NCBI GenBank assembly: GCA_025618425.1
Contig: CM046841.1
Span: 9,868,654-9,932,653, forward strand
DNA: 64,000 bases
Direction: 5' to 3'
Origin: Heliocidaris tuberculata
Lineage: Eukaryota > Echinodermata > Echinoidea > Camarodonta > Echinometridae
Shown here: positions 61,401 through 64,000 of the stretch, piece after piece
Position numbering within the stretch: position 1 is the stretch's first letter
How the letters are laid out: each line of letters starts with the position of its first letter
Translations under genes and position numbers: made by a program
The notes under the pieces: generated by a model
The model's database searches: none
The model's input: the letters and a program-made list of their open reading frames with translations, nothing else
Told to the model about the DNA's origin: nothing

Positions 61401-62915
61401 AGATCCACCATTCCAAAGACCGTTTTTCGCTTCTAGTCAGTTCCTTAGACCCCCATTTTGGGGTTGACTGAGGCACACCCCTGTCAAAAAAAGTCTGAGT
61501 GCCCCCTCCCCCCCGGGGGTTGTTTACTATATTTTACAATAAGCTATCTCTCACCGCGTAGTCCTATCGTAAGATTGTTGCATAAGGAGTGTACACAACA
61601 AGAAAATGAATAGTTTTACTAGAAAAGCCATTTCTTGCTGTCTACTTCATTTTTCCTGCTGATATCATCGAATAGTTCATTTTTTCCCCATGATCAGAGG
61701 GAAAAAATGGAACTATTCAATGACATCAGCGGGAAAAAATGAACTATTTGTTTTCCCGCCCCCCCCCCCCCCCATCGACTCGCGACGCGAAGGAAAAAAA
61801 CAAAAGCAGCTGCTCAGCCTGAGCGTGTACTACATTGTGACGACATTCCTTTACGCGTATCTATTGATTTACTTTTTTTACTTTACTTTAATCCCACGAT
61901 GATATAGGATGAATGCCTGTTCATCGATCGTAGCTTGTCGTATCATGTGGTTATACATTTTCCATGTCTTACCAAGTCGATTATGTGTGGGAAAGGACAA
62001 GATGTGTGTAGATATTGACTCATACAGCCTATACTGGCTCATAAACAAGATCATGGTTTTTAGACCAGTATTTATCTAGTCTATTCTTAAAGCAGTTTAC
62101 AGAAGTTGCTGAGATAACATTTTCAGGGAGACTGTTGCACAAATCCAGTTTTAGGCATGCACCGGTGTGTGATAATGTCATCATTACGCGTTTGCTATCC
62201 TCGCAAATTCATCCCTTCTTCAAACTGTTTGTGTATACGTGTGCGGTCTGTCATATCCTACAGTGCACATGATCAAGTAGATGAATAGAATTAAGCTTTT
62301 GTTCAAGATGACGGATATAAAACAAATGTGCAATGACTCATTCTCGGAACAAGCTAAAACTATTCGCACTCAAGAACACCAAATAGTACTAATCTCCCTC
62401 TGGCCGAGGCGATGGCCCTCGGGAGAATAGTACTATTTGGTGTTCCTTTGAGGCGAATAGTTTTAGCTAGATCCTCGAGTGTCATTGTATATTTGTATAT
62501 TATGTTTTGCTAAGTTCCTGATAATTCAGTGATGTTTTTGAAAAAAATAAATTATTACCGAGCTTCCTGTAGACAAGAAGAGGATACATGGCTACATTCC
62601 CAGGCACTTGCTGGAGTATGCAGATGGATAATGATGGATATCCGACAGGCATGGCTAACTCATTAAGAGACAGATGAAGCATGGTGTCATTTCCAGCTAT
62701 CTTCCACCCTATGCACTCCTGGGCTCTTCCAAGGACAATCTTGCAAGTAGAATTCTGCTCAACAAAGTCTTTTGAGCAAGAAAATTCACTCTTCTGAGGG
62801 TTGGCATAGATGAAGAAAATGGAACCATTCACTGCATCTTGTCTTGGTATATTCTCAGTCAGCTGTAATGTCTGGCCAGGTAATAAGTCGATTTGTTGAA
62901 ACTCTTTCTGTTGGA
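23..62915 (-). CDS. 3' part of a putative type I transmembrane receptor gene (10 exons, 5' end outside window)
   Basis: Ten minus-strand exons join in one reading frame with canonical AG/GT borders and matching phases. They are 62915-62559, 60698-60342, 58652-58296, 56443-56087 (ectodomain, each phase 1-1), 46225-46154 (stalk, 1-1), 39578-39500 (membrane, 1-2), 13939-13907 (2-2), 3868-3810 (2-1), 954-897 (1-2) and 77-23 (end, TAG). The order is a plausible receptor: repeated Cys-containing glycosylatable domains, Thr/Ser stalk, one membrane helix, basic stop-transfer residues, and a ~65-residue acidic, Pro/Asn-rich tail. No exon alone is diagnostic; the agreement of phases over all ten is the main support. 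The protein family is not recognised. The ectodomain exon has a vaguely immunoglobulin-like strand pattern, which is inference. Very long introns host most of the mobile DNA in this window. Exons 5' of 62.9 kb, including any signal peptide, are outside the window. Confidence 0.62.
330..742 (+). repeat. Dispersed tandem-repeat element ending in a hairpin
   Basis: Repeats of roughly 150 bp include TGGTGATACATACTATCACC, TTCTTGAGATATTGC and ATGACCTTTGACC. It ends with a hairpin ATGCCTCCAGCACCACC ... GGGCAGAGGCAT (704-738). The same family is at 38,081-38,920 and, split by the giant element, at 16,550-16,597. Confidence 0.7.
897..954 (-). CDS. Cytoplasmic exon of the receptor gene (58 nt, phase 1-2)
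   Basis: The acceptor is GATAG and the donor GTAAGT (896-891), a consensus match. In the phase dictated by the 3.8-kb exon it encodes TGNPQPDTEPNNAHPNDQ, a Pro/Asn/Asp-rich stretch typical of a disordered tail. A phase-0 reading is also open (LLETHNLTLNRTMH...), so assignment rests on phase compatibility with exons on both sides. Confidence 0.55.
1126..1746. mobile_element. TTAA-flanked MITE with long terminal inverted repeats
   Basis: It starts TTAAGGCCAAGTCCACAC and ends GTGTGGACTTGGCCTTTAA. The arms are over 200 bp and include AAACAGTGATATGCATAAC. TTAA targets are typical of piggyBac and Kolobok superfamilies. Confidence 0.8.
1743..2335. mobile_element. Second TTAA MITE, abutting the first
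   Basis: It starts TTAAAGGAGCATGAAACC and ends GGTTTCATTCTCCTTTAA, with long imperfect arms (AGTTGTACTAC, GTACAAAACATAT). It shares TTAA 1743-1746 with the preceding MITE. A truncated relative is at 13,143-13,468. Confidence 0.8.
2336..3809. other. Receptor intron sequence
   Basis: AT-rich intronic DNA with no exon, RNA gene or clear repeat recognised apart from a weak exon-like stretch on the minus strand near 3,370-3,430. Confidence 0.5.
3810..3868 (-). CDS. Cytoplasmic exon of the receptor gene (59 nt, phase 2-1)
   Basis: The acceptor CTTTTTTAG has a strong pyrimidine tract; the exon enters in phase 2 exactly as the 13.9-kb exon leaves. It encodes TVVYGEDLEEGNIEIIAPS, acidic with one Tyr. 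The donor CCA|GTAACG exits in phase 1, matching the 0.9-kb exon. A second possible donor 16 bases downstream (GTACGT) would retain an in-frame TGA after SNGF and give a shorter tail, so two C-terminal isoforms are possible. Confidence 0.5.
4521..4611. repeat. Near-perfect 91-bp palindrome
   Basis: Two 45-bp arms (4521-4565 and 4567-4611) are exact complements around a single C. The arm centre reads CTTCGACTCAGG; weaker symmetry extends outward (TATCGAAA and TTCTGATA). Confidence 0.9.
4716..5314. mobile_element. MITE with AGTCTGGGA termini (~599 bp)
   Basis: The ends are AGTCTGGGAACCTGTTCCGA and the complement of AGTCTGGGAGCCTGTCCCGA. The subterminal CATATGAGATTTGA and AAAAGCTTGTCA are inverted too. 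A second copy, split by an insertion, is at 9,450-9,675 plus 12,461-12,835. Confidence 0.8.
5315..7821. other. Receptor intron sequence with repeat fragments
   Basis: No exon recognised. At 6,588-6,725 it carries a single inverted relative of a segment of the 54.8-64-kb array (CTCGAGGATCTGGCTAAAAC). Near 7,030-7,110 TTCAAAGTTTATTTCACATC and an A-rich tail recall a retroposon 3' end. G-rich tracts occur near 7,255-7,320. Confidence 0.45.
6588..6725 (-). repeat. Solo relative of a segment from the tandem array units
   Basis: In reverse complement it matches the unit segment with CAAGTAGATGAATAGAATTA, GATGACGGATATAAAACAAA and TCATTCTCGGAA. It lacks the ~115-bp inverted duplication found at the corresponding point in each array unit. 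Confidence 0.7.
7822..8317. mobile_element. TTAA MITE with ~220-bp terminal inverted repeats
   Basis: It starts TTAAAGGGGGTACCCAATGC and ends with its complement then TTAA (8314-8317). The arms include GGTAACCACAATGACGTCA. It is inserted into a GTGCTGCCCCTGAGCCCC repeat, another copy of which is at 8,850-8,870. Confidence 0.85.
9450..9675 (+). mobile_element. Left part of a split AGTCTGGGA-type MITE copy
   Basis: It matches 4,722-4,945 (GAGCCTGTCCCGAAATAGTC; AAACGAAGCCGCCAGGTTTG). It is cut at GACTAT by the 9,676-12,460 element and resumes at 12,461. Confidence 0.75.
10450..11165 (+). repeat. Tandem duplication (2 x ~357 bp)
   Basis: CAAACTTCGCGGTACAGACT starts each copy (~10,465 and ~10,822). 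Copies share CTTTCCGTTCCGGAGTACGT and the CTCGTTCAGTAT end with few differences. Weak similarity to the subterminal module of the giant element (GCTTCGTGGTAC; TTTTTGTTGT). Confidence 0.75.
12085..12297. mobile_element. Short MITE with TACTGTATAAG termini
   Basis: It begins TACTGTATAAGCTG and ends CACTTATACAGTA; inside are TTTTCGCG and CGCGAAAA stretches. TA borders are possible. It lies inside the 9,676-12,460 element. Confidence 0.65.
12461..12835 (+). mobile_element. Right part of the split AGTCTGGGA-type MITE copy
   Basis: It matches 4,945-5,190 (GGGATGGGTTGTCAGACTGC; GGCCCATGGACCAAATTTT) and ends near TCAAATGATCATTTTAATAA. The distal terminus is missing. Confidence 0.7.
13143..13468. mobile_element. 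Truncated TTAA MITE (family of 1743-2335)
   Basis: It matches the right half of that MITE (GTATTTGACACAACGTATGT; TTTGTGTACAAAACATATGG) and ends TTTCATTCTCCTTTAA. The left half is missing. Confidence 0.75.
13907..13939 (-). CDS. Juxtamembrane cytoplasmic exon of the receptor gene (33 nt, phase 2-2)
   Basis: The acceptor is ACCTAG in RC context (13,941-13,940 = AG) and the donor is ATGG|GTAAGT. In phase 2 it encodes YQKRKQNSTN, a basic stretch expected just inside the membrane after the helix of the 39.5-kb exon. The exon is only 33 nt. The upstream intron (13,940-39,499) hosts the 21.5-kb hAT-like element. Confidence 0.52.
13940..16549. other. Receptor intron sequence with SINE-like fragment
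   Basis: No exon recognised. At 14,868-14,960 it holds TATATAGCGCTTTACCAATT and CAAAGCGCTTTATAGC, a form common at ends of dispersed retroposons in marine invertebrates. C- and G-tracts occur near 16,012 and 16,176. Confidence 0.4.
16590..16597. repeat. Left 8-bp target-site duplication of the giant element
   Basis: CTTGAAAT, repeated exactly at 38,073-38,080. It lies within a copy of the dispersed 'gacctttgacct' repeat whose other half follows the right end. Confidence 0.75.
16862..17106 (+). repeat. Subterminal repeat of the giant element (left copy)
   Basis: It contains GTAATACACACAGACGAGGG and TGGGTATCCATAA. It occurs again in the same orientation at 37,130-37,310 and inverted at 37,562-37,790. 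Hence three copies of one ~200-bp module sit near the element ends. Confidence 0.6.
17105..17150 (+). repeat. hAT-type terminal motif (left)
   Basis: CACTAGCGGATCCAGG followed by G- and C-rich tracts. A matching inverted motif (CCTGGATCCGCCCCTG) is at 37,102-37,117. CAGGGGCGGATCCAGG-like ends recur in many invertebrate hAT families; another partial one is at 52,826. It may mark an inner 20-kb element, with CATAA adjoining both ends. Confidence 0.4.
18249..18278 (+). CDS. Possible first coding exon of the OTU-hAT transposase gene
   Basis: ATG followed by nine codons (MLKSALKRHK) ends at a GTTAAT donor. The phase (0) matches the acceptor of the exon at 20,432. It lies just downstream of a CpG-rich stretch (about 18,000-18,180), which could be a promoter. 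The donor is weak and the exon short, so this start is tentative. Confidence 0.3.
18658..18916. mobile_element. MITE with CAATAGACCGCTTC termini
   Basis: It starts CAATAGACCGCTTCGGTAAT and ends with GAAGCGGTCTATTG; ATGTATGCAAATTT and AAATTTGTATACAT are also inverted. The target duplication is not clear. Confidence 0.7.
19386..19460 (+). repeat. (GAT)n microsatellite
   Basis: About 20 tandem GAT triplets with interruptions (GATAAT). A (TA)n tract follows at 19,622-19,640. Confidence 0.9.
20432..20525 (+). CDS. OTU-hAT transposase exon with a PIP-box-like motif (phase 0-1)
   Basis: The acceptor is CTGTAACAG and the donor CATG|GTAAGA. The only open phase reads DHTSKTSQTKLGDWFNKRPK and on to EARH. 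QTKLGDWF fits the PCNA-interacting PIP-box pattern Q-x-x-h-x-x-a-a and is followed by basic residues. PIP boxes near the N terminus are known in several eukaryotic transposases, so the motif suggests replication-fork targeting, but this is inference. It exits in phase 1, the phase in which the OTU exon enters. Confidence 0.5.
20600..21035. repeat. Cluster of GAGACGTCTC palindromes
   Basis: The palindrome GAGACGTCTC and near matches (GGAGACGTCTCC, GAGACATCTC) occur over ten times in ~430 bp, spaced irregularly, with intervening GTCGCGGCGA. It lies in the transposase intron between the PIP-box and OTU exons. Confidence 0.7.
21130..21195 (+). repeat. Possible tRNA-derived SINE promoter fragment
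   Basis: GTAGTTTAGTGGTTCATTCA resembles a pol III A box, followed by an anticodon-arm-like TTGACTCTCAGTC. No good B box or tail was found, so it is at best a fragment. Confidence 0.3.
21283..21488 (+). CDS. OTU cysteine-protease domain, N-terminal exon (catalytic Asp/Cys)
   Basis: The acceptor is ATTACACAG and the donor CTG|GTAAGT; the exon is 206 nt, phase 1-0. It encodes ...YHRLLENCKKTGLQIRKHVV followed by KDGNCYFHTIS, the classical OTU signature D-G-N-C-x-(F/Y) with the nucleophile Cys, then a helix ending CEFMEKL. OTU domains are ubiquitin-type isopeptidases; they occur fused to transposon proteins in several eukaryotic families. The second half of the domain is 10.7 kb downstream, with a foldback element in between. 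Confidence 0.78.
22171..22690 (+). repeat. 33-bp hairpin tandem array, left arm (~15 units)
   Basis: Each unit has 9-bp arms AGGTTCGCT and AGCGAACCT around a TTCT loop, plus an 11-bp spacer (CTCTGCCACCA or variants TGTAACCA, CTGCCTCCA). Units degrade toward the inner end (TTTGCCTTCTAGCAAACC). The 33-bp period is 11 codons, which keeps artefactual frames open on both strands. Confidence 0.85.
22691..26451. other. Interior of the foldback element, left part
   Basis: AT-rich sequence with no recognised coding exon. Around 23,709-24,115 a TGTCACGGC start and a TATATAAA box recall a promoter or LTR, but no paired copy was found. TACATGTACATGTA occurs near 24,270. Confidence 0.35.
26452..26998. 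mobile_element. TTAA MITE nested in the foldback element
   Basis: It starts TTAAAGGGGAAGTCCACCCT and ends AGGTGGACTTTCCCTTTAA; the arms contain GGCAACTCCGTGACGTATCT and its complement. Partial relatives are at 27,650-27,797, 28,838-28,941, 46,310-46,400 and within each 54.8-64-kb unit (from 56,495). Confidence 0.82.
27080..27560 (+). repeat. A-rich purine tract
   Basis: Mostly AAGAAA/GAAAGA-type sequence with recurring AGAAATACATATGGATG. The long minus-strand Phe/Leu-rich open frames here are compositional artefacts. The same sequence style fills 47,500-49,190. Confidence 0.65.
28838..28941 (+). mobile_element. MITE fragment (right end)
   Basis: TTCATAACTTTCTTAATTC and CAGGGTGGACTTTCTCTTTG match the right terminus of the 26,452-26,998 MITE. 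Confidence 0.6.
28942..31224. other. Interior of the foldback element, right part
   Basis: No gene recognised. The short open frame near 31,037-31,230 (SISSEDEKEY-like) runs into the hairpin array and has no supporting homology. Confidence 0.35.
29459..29530 (+). repeat. Short minisatellite (3 x ~26 bp)
   Basis: Three copies of a unit containing GAGGAGATATATGGTTTAT. Confidence 0.8.
31225..31806 (-). repeat. 33-bp hairpin tandem array, right arm (~17 units)
   Basis: The same unit in reverse complement (GGCAGAGAGGTTCGCTAG...). Spacer types alternate between GGTGGCAGAG and GGTTACAGAG. The innermost units are degenerate, mirroring the left arm. The long open frames 31,037-31,776 are by-products of the 33-bp period. 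Confidence 0.85.
32196..32445 (+). CDS. OTU cysteine-protease domain, C-terminal exon (catalytic His)
   Basis: The acceptor is GTTCTGCAG, phase 0, and the exon is 250 nt with donor CTTG|GTAATT (phase 1). It encodes TWAGEPEIIATARLFNVSLK, the G-x-(E/W)-x-E-(I/L)-x-A-x-(A/S) segment of OTU proteins, and ends with HQYESHYISL, in which H-Y is the conserved catalytic His region. Phase and domain order both fit the 21.3-kb exon, so the fold is complete across the intron with both active-site residues present. Confidence 0.76.
33090..35778 (+). pseudogene. hAT transposase core exon: acidic linker, TTF-type zinc finger, DUF4371-like/RW region; two apparent frameshifts
   Basis: The exon starts after GTTAACAG in phase 1, as the OTU exon requires. 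It holds an acidic Ser/Asp/Glu-rich linker (33,090 to ~33,700), a TTF-type zinc finger (W..Y then CLACVLF, later a W and two His, ~33,830-34,060), DUF4371-like sequence (ISADEVTDVSN; YDGAGNMAG; ASHGLNLAL) and the KTRWVERHTAL RW motif (~35,110-35,140). The frame must change once near 33,430-33,460 and back near 34,400-34,432, so the net shift is zero. A 30-bp-scale in-frame duplication (GDAIRNGQG twice) sits near 33,600-33,650. The exon ends at TTG|GTTAGT. This resembles ZMYM1-like/'52 kDa repressor' hAT relatives. It is probably a decayed or error-bearing copy of an autonomous transposase. Confidence 0.78.
35779..36268 (+). other. Last intron of the transposase gene
   Basis: AT-rich, GTTAGT donor and TTACAG acceptor, no inserted element recognised. 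Confidence 0.6.
36269..36587 (+). CDS. hAT transposase C-terminal dimerisation exon
   Basis: The acceptor is ATGTTACAG; the split Trp codon TG|G matches the donor at 35,778. It encodes LLITPVTSASVERSNSALK, then VKSNSRSMMGEDRLNALLLL and IHQD, the conserved hAT C-terminal dimerisation motif, and stops with TAA after SFRHL. A candidate AATAAA polyadenylation signal is at ~36,741. Confidence 0.8.
37078..37117 (-). repeat. hAT-type terminal motif (right)
   Basis: GGCCCCCCCTATTGGG followed by CCTGGATCCGCCCCTG, inverted relative to the motif at 17,105. It is followed by CATAATAT, continuing the sequence (CCATAA) that precedes the left motif. Confidence 0.4.
37118..37830. repeat. Long inverted repeat near the right end of the giant element
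   Basis: Two ~290-bp arms (37,130-37,420 and ~37,440-37,735) are complementary, with a short loop. The arms carry CAGCAGGCAGCAGAGAGG near the loop and GACGAGGGTCGA at the outside. They would form a large cruciform. The same module appears once at 16,862-17,106. Confidence 0.65.
38073..38080. repeat. Right 8-bp target-site duplication of the giant element
   Basis: CTTGAAAT directly after the right terminal repeat. The sequence that follows (ATTGTGATAACC) continues the repeat that was interrupted at 16,597. Confidence 0.75.
38081..38920 (+). repeat. Dispersed tandem-repeat element (target of the giant element), right part
   Basis: About five diverged ~150-bp units (ACCAAGTTTGAAGTTCATAC; TGACCTTTGACCTAC), ending in the hairpin GTCTCCGGCACCACC ... 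GGTGGGCGGAGGCAT. The left part (starting TATGCCTCCACC at ~16,549) lies on the far side of the 21.5-kb insertion. Confidence 0.7.
39500..39578 (-). CDS. Transmembrane exon of the receptor gene (79 nt, phase 1-2)
   Basis: The acceptor is TTCCTGCAG and the donor GTAAGA. In phase 1 it encodes GKVDISWKN followed by WGIAAIVVVLVYMCY and K, that is, a short polar stretch, a single hydrophobic helix and a Lys stop-transfer. The N-terminal phase (1) matches the stalk exon and the exit phase (2) matches the 13.9-kb exon. The helix is on the short side (about 16 residues) but convincing; this is the anchor for reading the gene as a type I membrane protein. Confidence 0.65.
39871..40193. mobile_element. 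MITE with GGCCCGTATTCTCGAAAG termini
   Basis: The ends are exact 18-bp inverted repeats; subterminal GTGGCCTAAG/CTTAGGC and GGCTTAA elements are also inverted. ATA flanks both sides, a possible 3-bp target duplication as in PIF/Harbinger elements. Confidence 0.75.
40194..42059. other. Receptor intron with GGTGAACG motif cluster
   Basis: No exon recognised. A G tract is at 40,245-40,260. GGTGAACG is repeated at 41,514-41,545 beside GCGCGCACGCG; a similar inverted cluster is at 45,410-45,625. Confidence 0.4.
42060..44200 (+). repeat. ATCATC-rich satellite with a conserved core
   Basis: A core of ~90 bp containing CTGCCCGACCGTAACTTCAT and TTCGATCTGTATCATGATGA recurs six times (near 42,378, 42,769, 43,130, 43,397, 43,757, 44,129; spacing about 270-390 bp). 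Variable ATCATC/ATCATA runs separate the cores. His/Ile-rich open frames here are artefacts. Confidence 0.85.
44245..44274 (+). repeat. Poly(A) tract
   Basis: About 29 A residues next to the satellite's end. Confidence 0.9.
44866..44932. repeat. Facing G and C homopolymer tracts
   Basis: A G-rich run (44,866-44,880) is followed by a C run of over 20 (44,898-44,920), able to fold on itself. Confidence 0.75.
45410..45625. repeat. CGGTGA/CACCG motif cluster
   Basis: Many GCGGTGA, TCGGTGA and CACCG repeats, inverted relative to the GGTGAACG cluster at 41.5 kb. The two could be ends of one element around the satellite, but I could not fix termini. Confidence 0.4.
46154..46225 (-). CDS. Thr/Ser-rich stalk exon of the receptor gene (72 nt, phase 1-1)
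   Basis: The acceptor is CATATGTAG and the donor is TCAG|GTAAGT. It encodes IKTTTSSTATNATSTTLTQ and then DPKS, about half Thr/Ser, with one N-glycosylation sequon (NAT). Such mucin-like linkers commonly separate ectodomains from the membrane helix. The exon is symmetric (1-1), so it is compatible with both neighbours. Reading through without splicing also gives an open frame, but that frame is low complexity. Confidence 0.6.
46310..46400 (+). mobile_element. MITE fragment (left end)
   Basis: TTAAAGGGGAAGTCCAATCC matches the left terminus of the 26,452-26,998 MITE; the remainder is absent. Confidence 0.65.
46401..47500. other. Receptor intron with unidentified repeat and an open frame
   Basis: CCTTCTGTTACCG and GGTAACGGAAGGAC motifs recur between 46,790 and 46,990. 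A minus-strand open stretch at 47,387-47,166 (containing LHPKEEEPGSVVIPSIMFSQ) has gene-like composition but no recognised domain or splice partner. Confidence 0.3.
47540..49190 (+). repeat. Long A-rich purine tract
   Basis: About 1.6 kb of AGAAA/ATACATA-type sequence with recurring GAAATACATAAG and ATAGAAA phrases. It is interrupted at 48,065-48,215 by a segment ending GCGCTATATAAGCAATGTTC and a (TTA)n tail, likely an inserted SINE-like piece. It is bordered on the right by CCTCAGACC, as is the 27.1-kb tract. Confidence 0.7.
49260..51402. other. Receptor intron sequence
   Basis: No exon recognised. TCTCGCCTGCGTAAGC (49,843) begins a dispersed-repeat-like stretch with TCAAGCTCAAAGGTCAATT. 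A hairpin with 12-bp arms (TTTTCATACGCG) is at 51,090-51,121 inside a small ACCGAACGTGT-bounded inverted repeat (51,030-51,185). Confidence 0.4.
51411..54701. mobile_element. hAT-like element (3.3 kb) with 8-bp TSD ATGTGCAC
   Basis: The ends are TAGGCTTGGG and CCCAAGCCTA; ATGTGCAC borders both (51,403-51,410 and 54,702-54,709). Inside the ends are inverted GAACCGATTCCG-like tracts, and a longer inverted pair (52,567-52,656 and 53,725-53,800: CGTTTACGTTTTACAACCTT, CGGCTCGAGCTCA). No transposase was recognised. Termini resemble those of the giant element (TAGGC start), suggesting related non-autonomous and autonomous families. Confidence 0.75.
55880..55994. repeat. ~115-bp inverted duplication within each array unit
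   Basis: Arms start GCTAAAACTATTCG and end CGAATAGTTTTAGC with TAGTACTA and GGCCGAGGCGATGGCC near the centre. It recurs in every complete unit and is absent from the solo relative at 6.6 kb. Confidence 0.8.
56087..56443 (-). CDS. Ectodomain exon, tandem copy 1 (most 3'; 357 nt, phase 1-1)
   Basis: A pyrimidine-rich acceptor (ending CCCTAG at 56,445-56,444) precedes 119 codons; the donor is CTCG|GTAATA. The translated domain has LLPGQTLQLTENIP near the start, three sequons (NGS, NST, NDT), four Cys (SCSK, TCKI, ECIG, SICI) and a C-terminal LLVYRKL strand. Its order (hydrophobic strand, W near the middle, LHLSLNEL, then a Cys-containing strand and a final VYRKL strand) resembles a divergent Ig V-type fold. 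That is inference; no profile was run. Copy 1 differs from the other three at least by a Glu in place of Gly (position before YPSLS) and a synonymous change in the Ala codon before GND. Confidence 0.62.
56495..56690 (-). mobile_element. MITE remnant within each array unit
   Basis: GGAAGCAGAAAATAAGAGGG, GTGAAAGTTTGGGATAAATC and GATGTGATGTCATTCATGG follow the pattern of the TTAA MITE family at 26.5 kb but are degraded. Present in each unit next to the ectodomain exon. Confidence 0.45.
58296..58652 (-). CDS. Ectodomain exon, tandem copy 2 (357 nt, phase 1-1)
   Basis: Same borders, length and splice signals as copy 1, inside the second repeat unit. It carries Gly where copy 1 has Glu and is otherwise the same apart from a synonymous site. 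Being symmetric (1-1), it can be spliced in or skipped without shifting the frame. Confidence 0.6.
60342..60698 (-). CDS. Ectodomain exon, tandem copy 3 (357 nt, phase 1-1)
   Basis: It appears identical to copy 2 by eye through the exon, with the same acceptor and donor. It lies in a short-type repeat unit, unlike copy 2, so the exon has stayed homogeneous across the two unit types. Confidence 0.6.
62559..62915 (-). CDS. Ectodomain exon, tandem copy 4 (357 nt, phase 1-1)
   Basis: Same exon again, in the fourth (long-type) unit. A fifth unit begins at 63,325 and runs off the right edge before its exon is reached, so at least one more copy may exist. Confidence 0.6.
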
Positions 62916-64000
62916 CTAGGGAATATGAGGCAAGGAGAAAAAGAAAATCAAAAATATCAAAAGGGAATGTACCCCTCAGTGAAAATTAACCTGAGTGGAA
63001 GCAGAAAATAAGAGGGAAAAAAAATAAGTGAAAGTTTGGGATAAATCAGAGAAAGAGTGATAAAATTTTACATTTCTTGGAGGTAACATCTTTATCAATA
63101 AGAAAAAACCTACATGTTCAATTTTCAATTTGGTTGTGATGTGATGTCATTCATGGACTAACTTGTCCAACATTCGATAGTTAACCCAAAAAGGGCTGGG
63201 GGGGGGGGGGAGCTGATTCCACCCCCCTGGACATTCGCCGCGACATGTTCGACAATAATTTTTTTTGCGCTGCGAGCTATCGCCTACAGTCTTACACATC
63301 TTTGATACCAAATTTTTAAATTAATCAATATATTGGACAGACGGGTATGTGCCGCTTTGACGACCCCCTTTTTCAACGGCCGATCGGCATTCTCAAGATA
63401 CCCAAATTTCCATAAACTGCCGTTCTCACCCTTCTCTCGCGTTCTCAAAATACTCAAAGTGCTCGTCTCTCTCCATTTCCTCCAGCGCGCCCCGTTCGCG
63501 TACGTATGTCCATTCACTTGCGTGTGCAACTGCATAAGCATGCACTATAGAATCCCCACACTACATGTAAGTGCCGTAGTTCCTTAGACCATGTTTTTTT
63601 TGCTCAGCCGGGTATAGATCCACCATTCCAAAGACCGTTTTTCGCTTCTAGTCAGTTCCTTAGACCCCCATTTTGGGGTTGACTGAGGCACACCCCTGTC
63701 AAAAAAGTCTGAGTGCCCCCTCCCCCCCGGGGGTTGTTTACTATATTTTACAATAAGCTATCTCTCACCGCGTAGTCCTATCGTAAGATTGTTGCATAAG
63801 GAGTGTACACAACAAGAAAATGAATAGTTTTACTAGAAAAGCCATTTCTTGCTGTCTACTTCATTTTTCCTGCTGATATCATCGAATAGTTCATTTTTTC
63901 CCCATGATCAGAGGGAAAAAATGGAACTATTCAATGACATCAGCGGGAAAAAATGAACTATTTGTTTTCCCGCCCCCCCCCCCCATCGACTCGCGACGCG

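Larger units (their letters stand above)
54813..64000. repeat. Tandem array of alternating ~2.04- and ~2.22-kb units
   Basis: Units begin TCAATATATTGGACAGACGG at 54,813, 56,851, 59,067, 61,110 and 63,325 (lengths 2038, 2216, 2043, 2215 and a partial). Long units contain a 172-bp segment (57,641-57,812; 61,904-62,075) absent from short ones. Each complete unit holds one receptor ectodomain exon on the minus strand. The paired minus and plus 84/85-codon open frames at each unit start are not supported as genes. Confidence 0.92.

Overview
The window looks like eukaryotic, intron-rich, AT-rich DNA from a marine invertebrate. An echinoderm such as a sea urchin is my best guess: TTAA-flanked MITEs, long foldback elements, the abundant TACATGTA motif and the 'tgacctttgacct' dispersed repeat all recall those genomes. 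This is inference, not proof. There are no prokaryotic genes, rRNAs or CRISPR arrays. Almost every long open frame is chance or repeat-derived; the real coding sequence is in short exons.

Minus strand, the whole window: ten exons with canonical splice sites and matching phases form the 3' part of a type I membrane-receptor gene. Reading right to left: four nearly identical 357-nt ectodomain exons (62.9, 60.7, 58.6 and 56.4 kb), a Ser/Thr-rich stalk exon (46.2 kb), a transmembrane exon (39.5 kb), then cytoplasmic exons at 13.9 kb, 3.8 kb and 0.9 kb and a terminal exon at 77-23. The ectodomain exons lie in a tandem array of ~2.04 and ~2.22 kb units that alternate (54.8-64 kb), so the protein would gain a domain with every unit. 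The 5' end of the gene is beyond the right edge.

Plus strand, nested in the 25.6-kb intron between the 13.9-kb and 39.5-kb receptor exons: a ~21.5-kb element (16,598-38,072) flanked by the 8-bp direct repeat CTTGAAAT and ending in TAGGCCTGAGTC inverted repeats. Inside is a multi-exon hAT-type transposase gene (about 18.2 or 20.4 to 36.6 kb) with a PIP-box-like motif, an OTU cysteine-protease domain, a TTF-type zinc finger, a DUF4371-like core and a hAT dimerisation domain. It has two compensating frameshifts. Its largest intron splits the OTU Cys and His exons and contains a ~10-kb foldback element (22,006-31,970) whose arms carry arrays of a 33-bp hairpin unit.

The rest is dense mobile DNA: TTAA MITEs (1.1-2.3, 7.8-8.3, 26.5-27.0 kb), other MITEs (4.7-5.3, 12.1-12.3, 18.7-18.9, 39.9-40.2 kb), an element inserted inside a MITE copy (9,676-12,460), a second 8-bp-TSD hAT-like element (51,411-54,701), an ATCATC-rich satellite (42-44.2 kb) and two A-rich purine tracts (27.1-27.6 and 47.5-49.2 kb). 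The layering gives a relative history: receptor intron, then repeat, then large hAT element, then foldback element, then MITEs within that.
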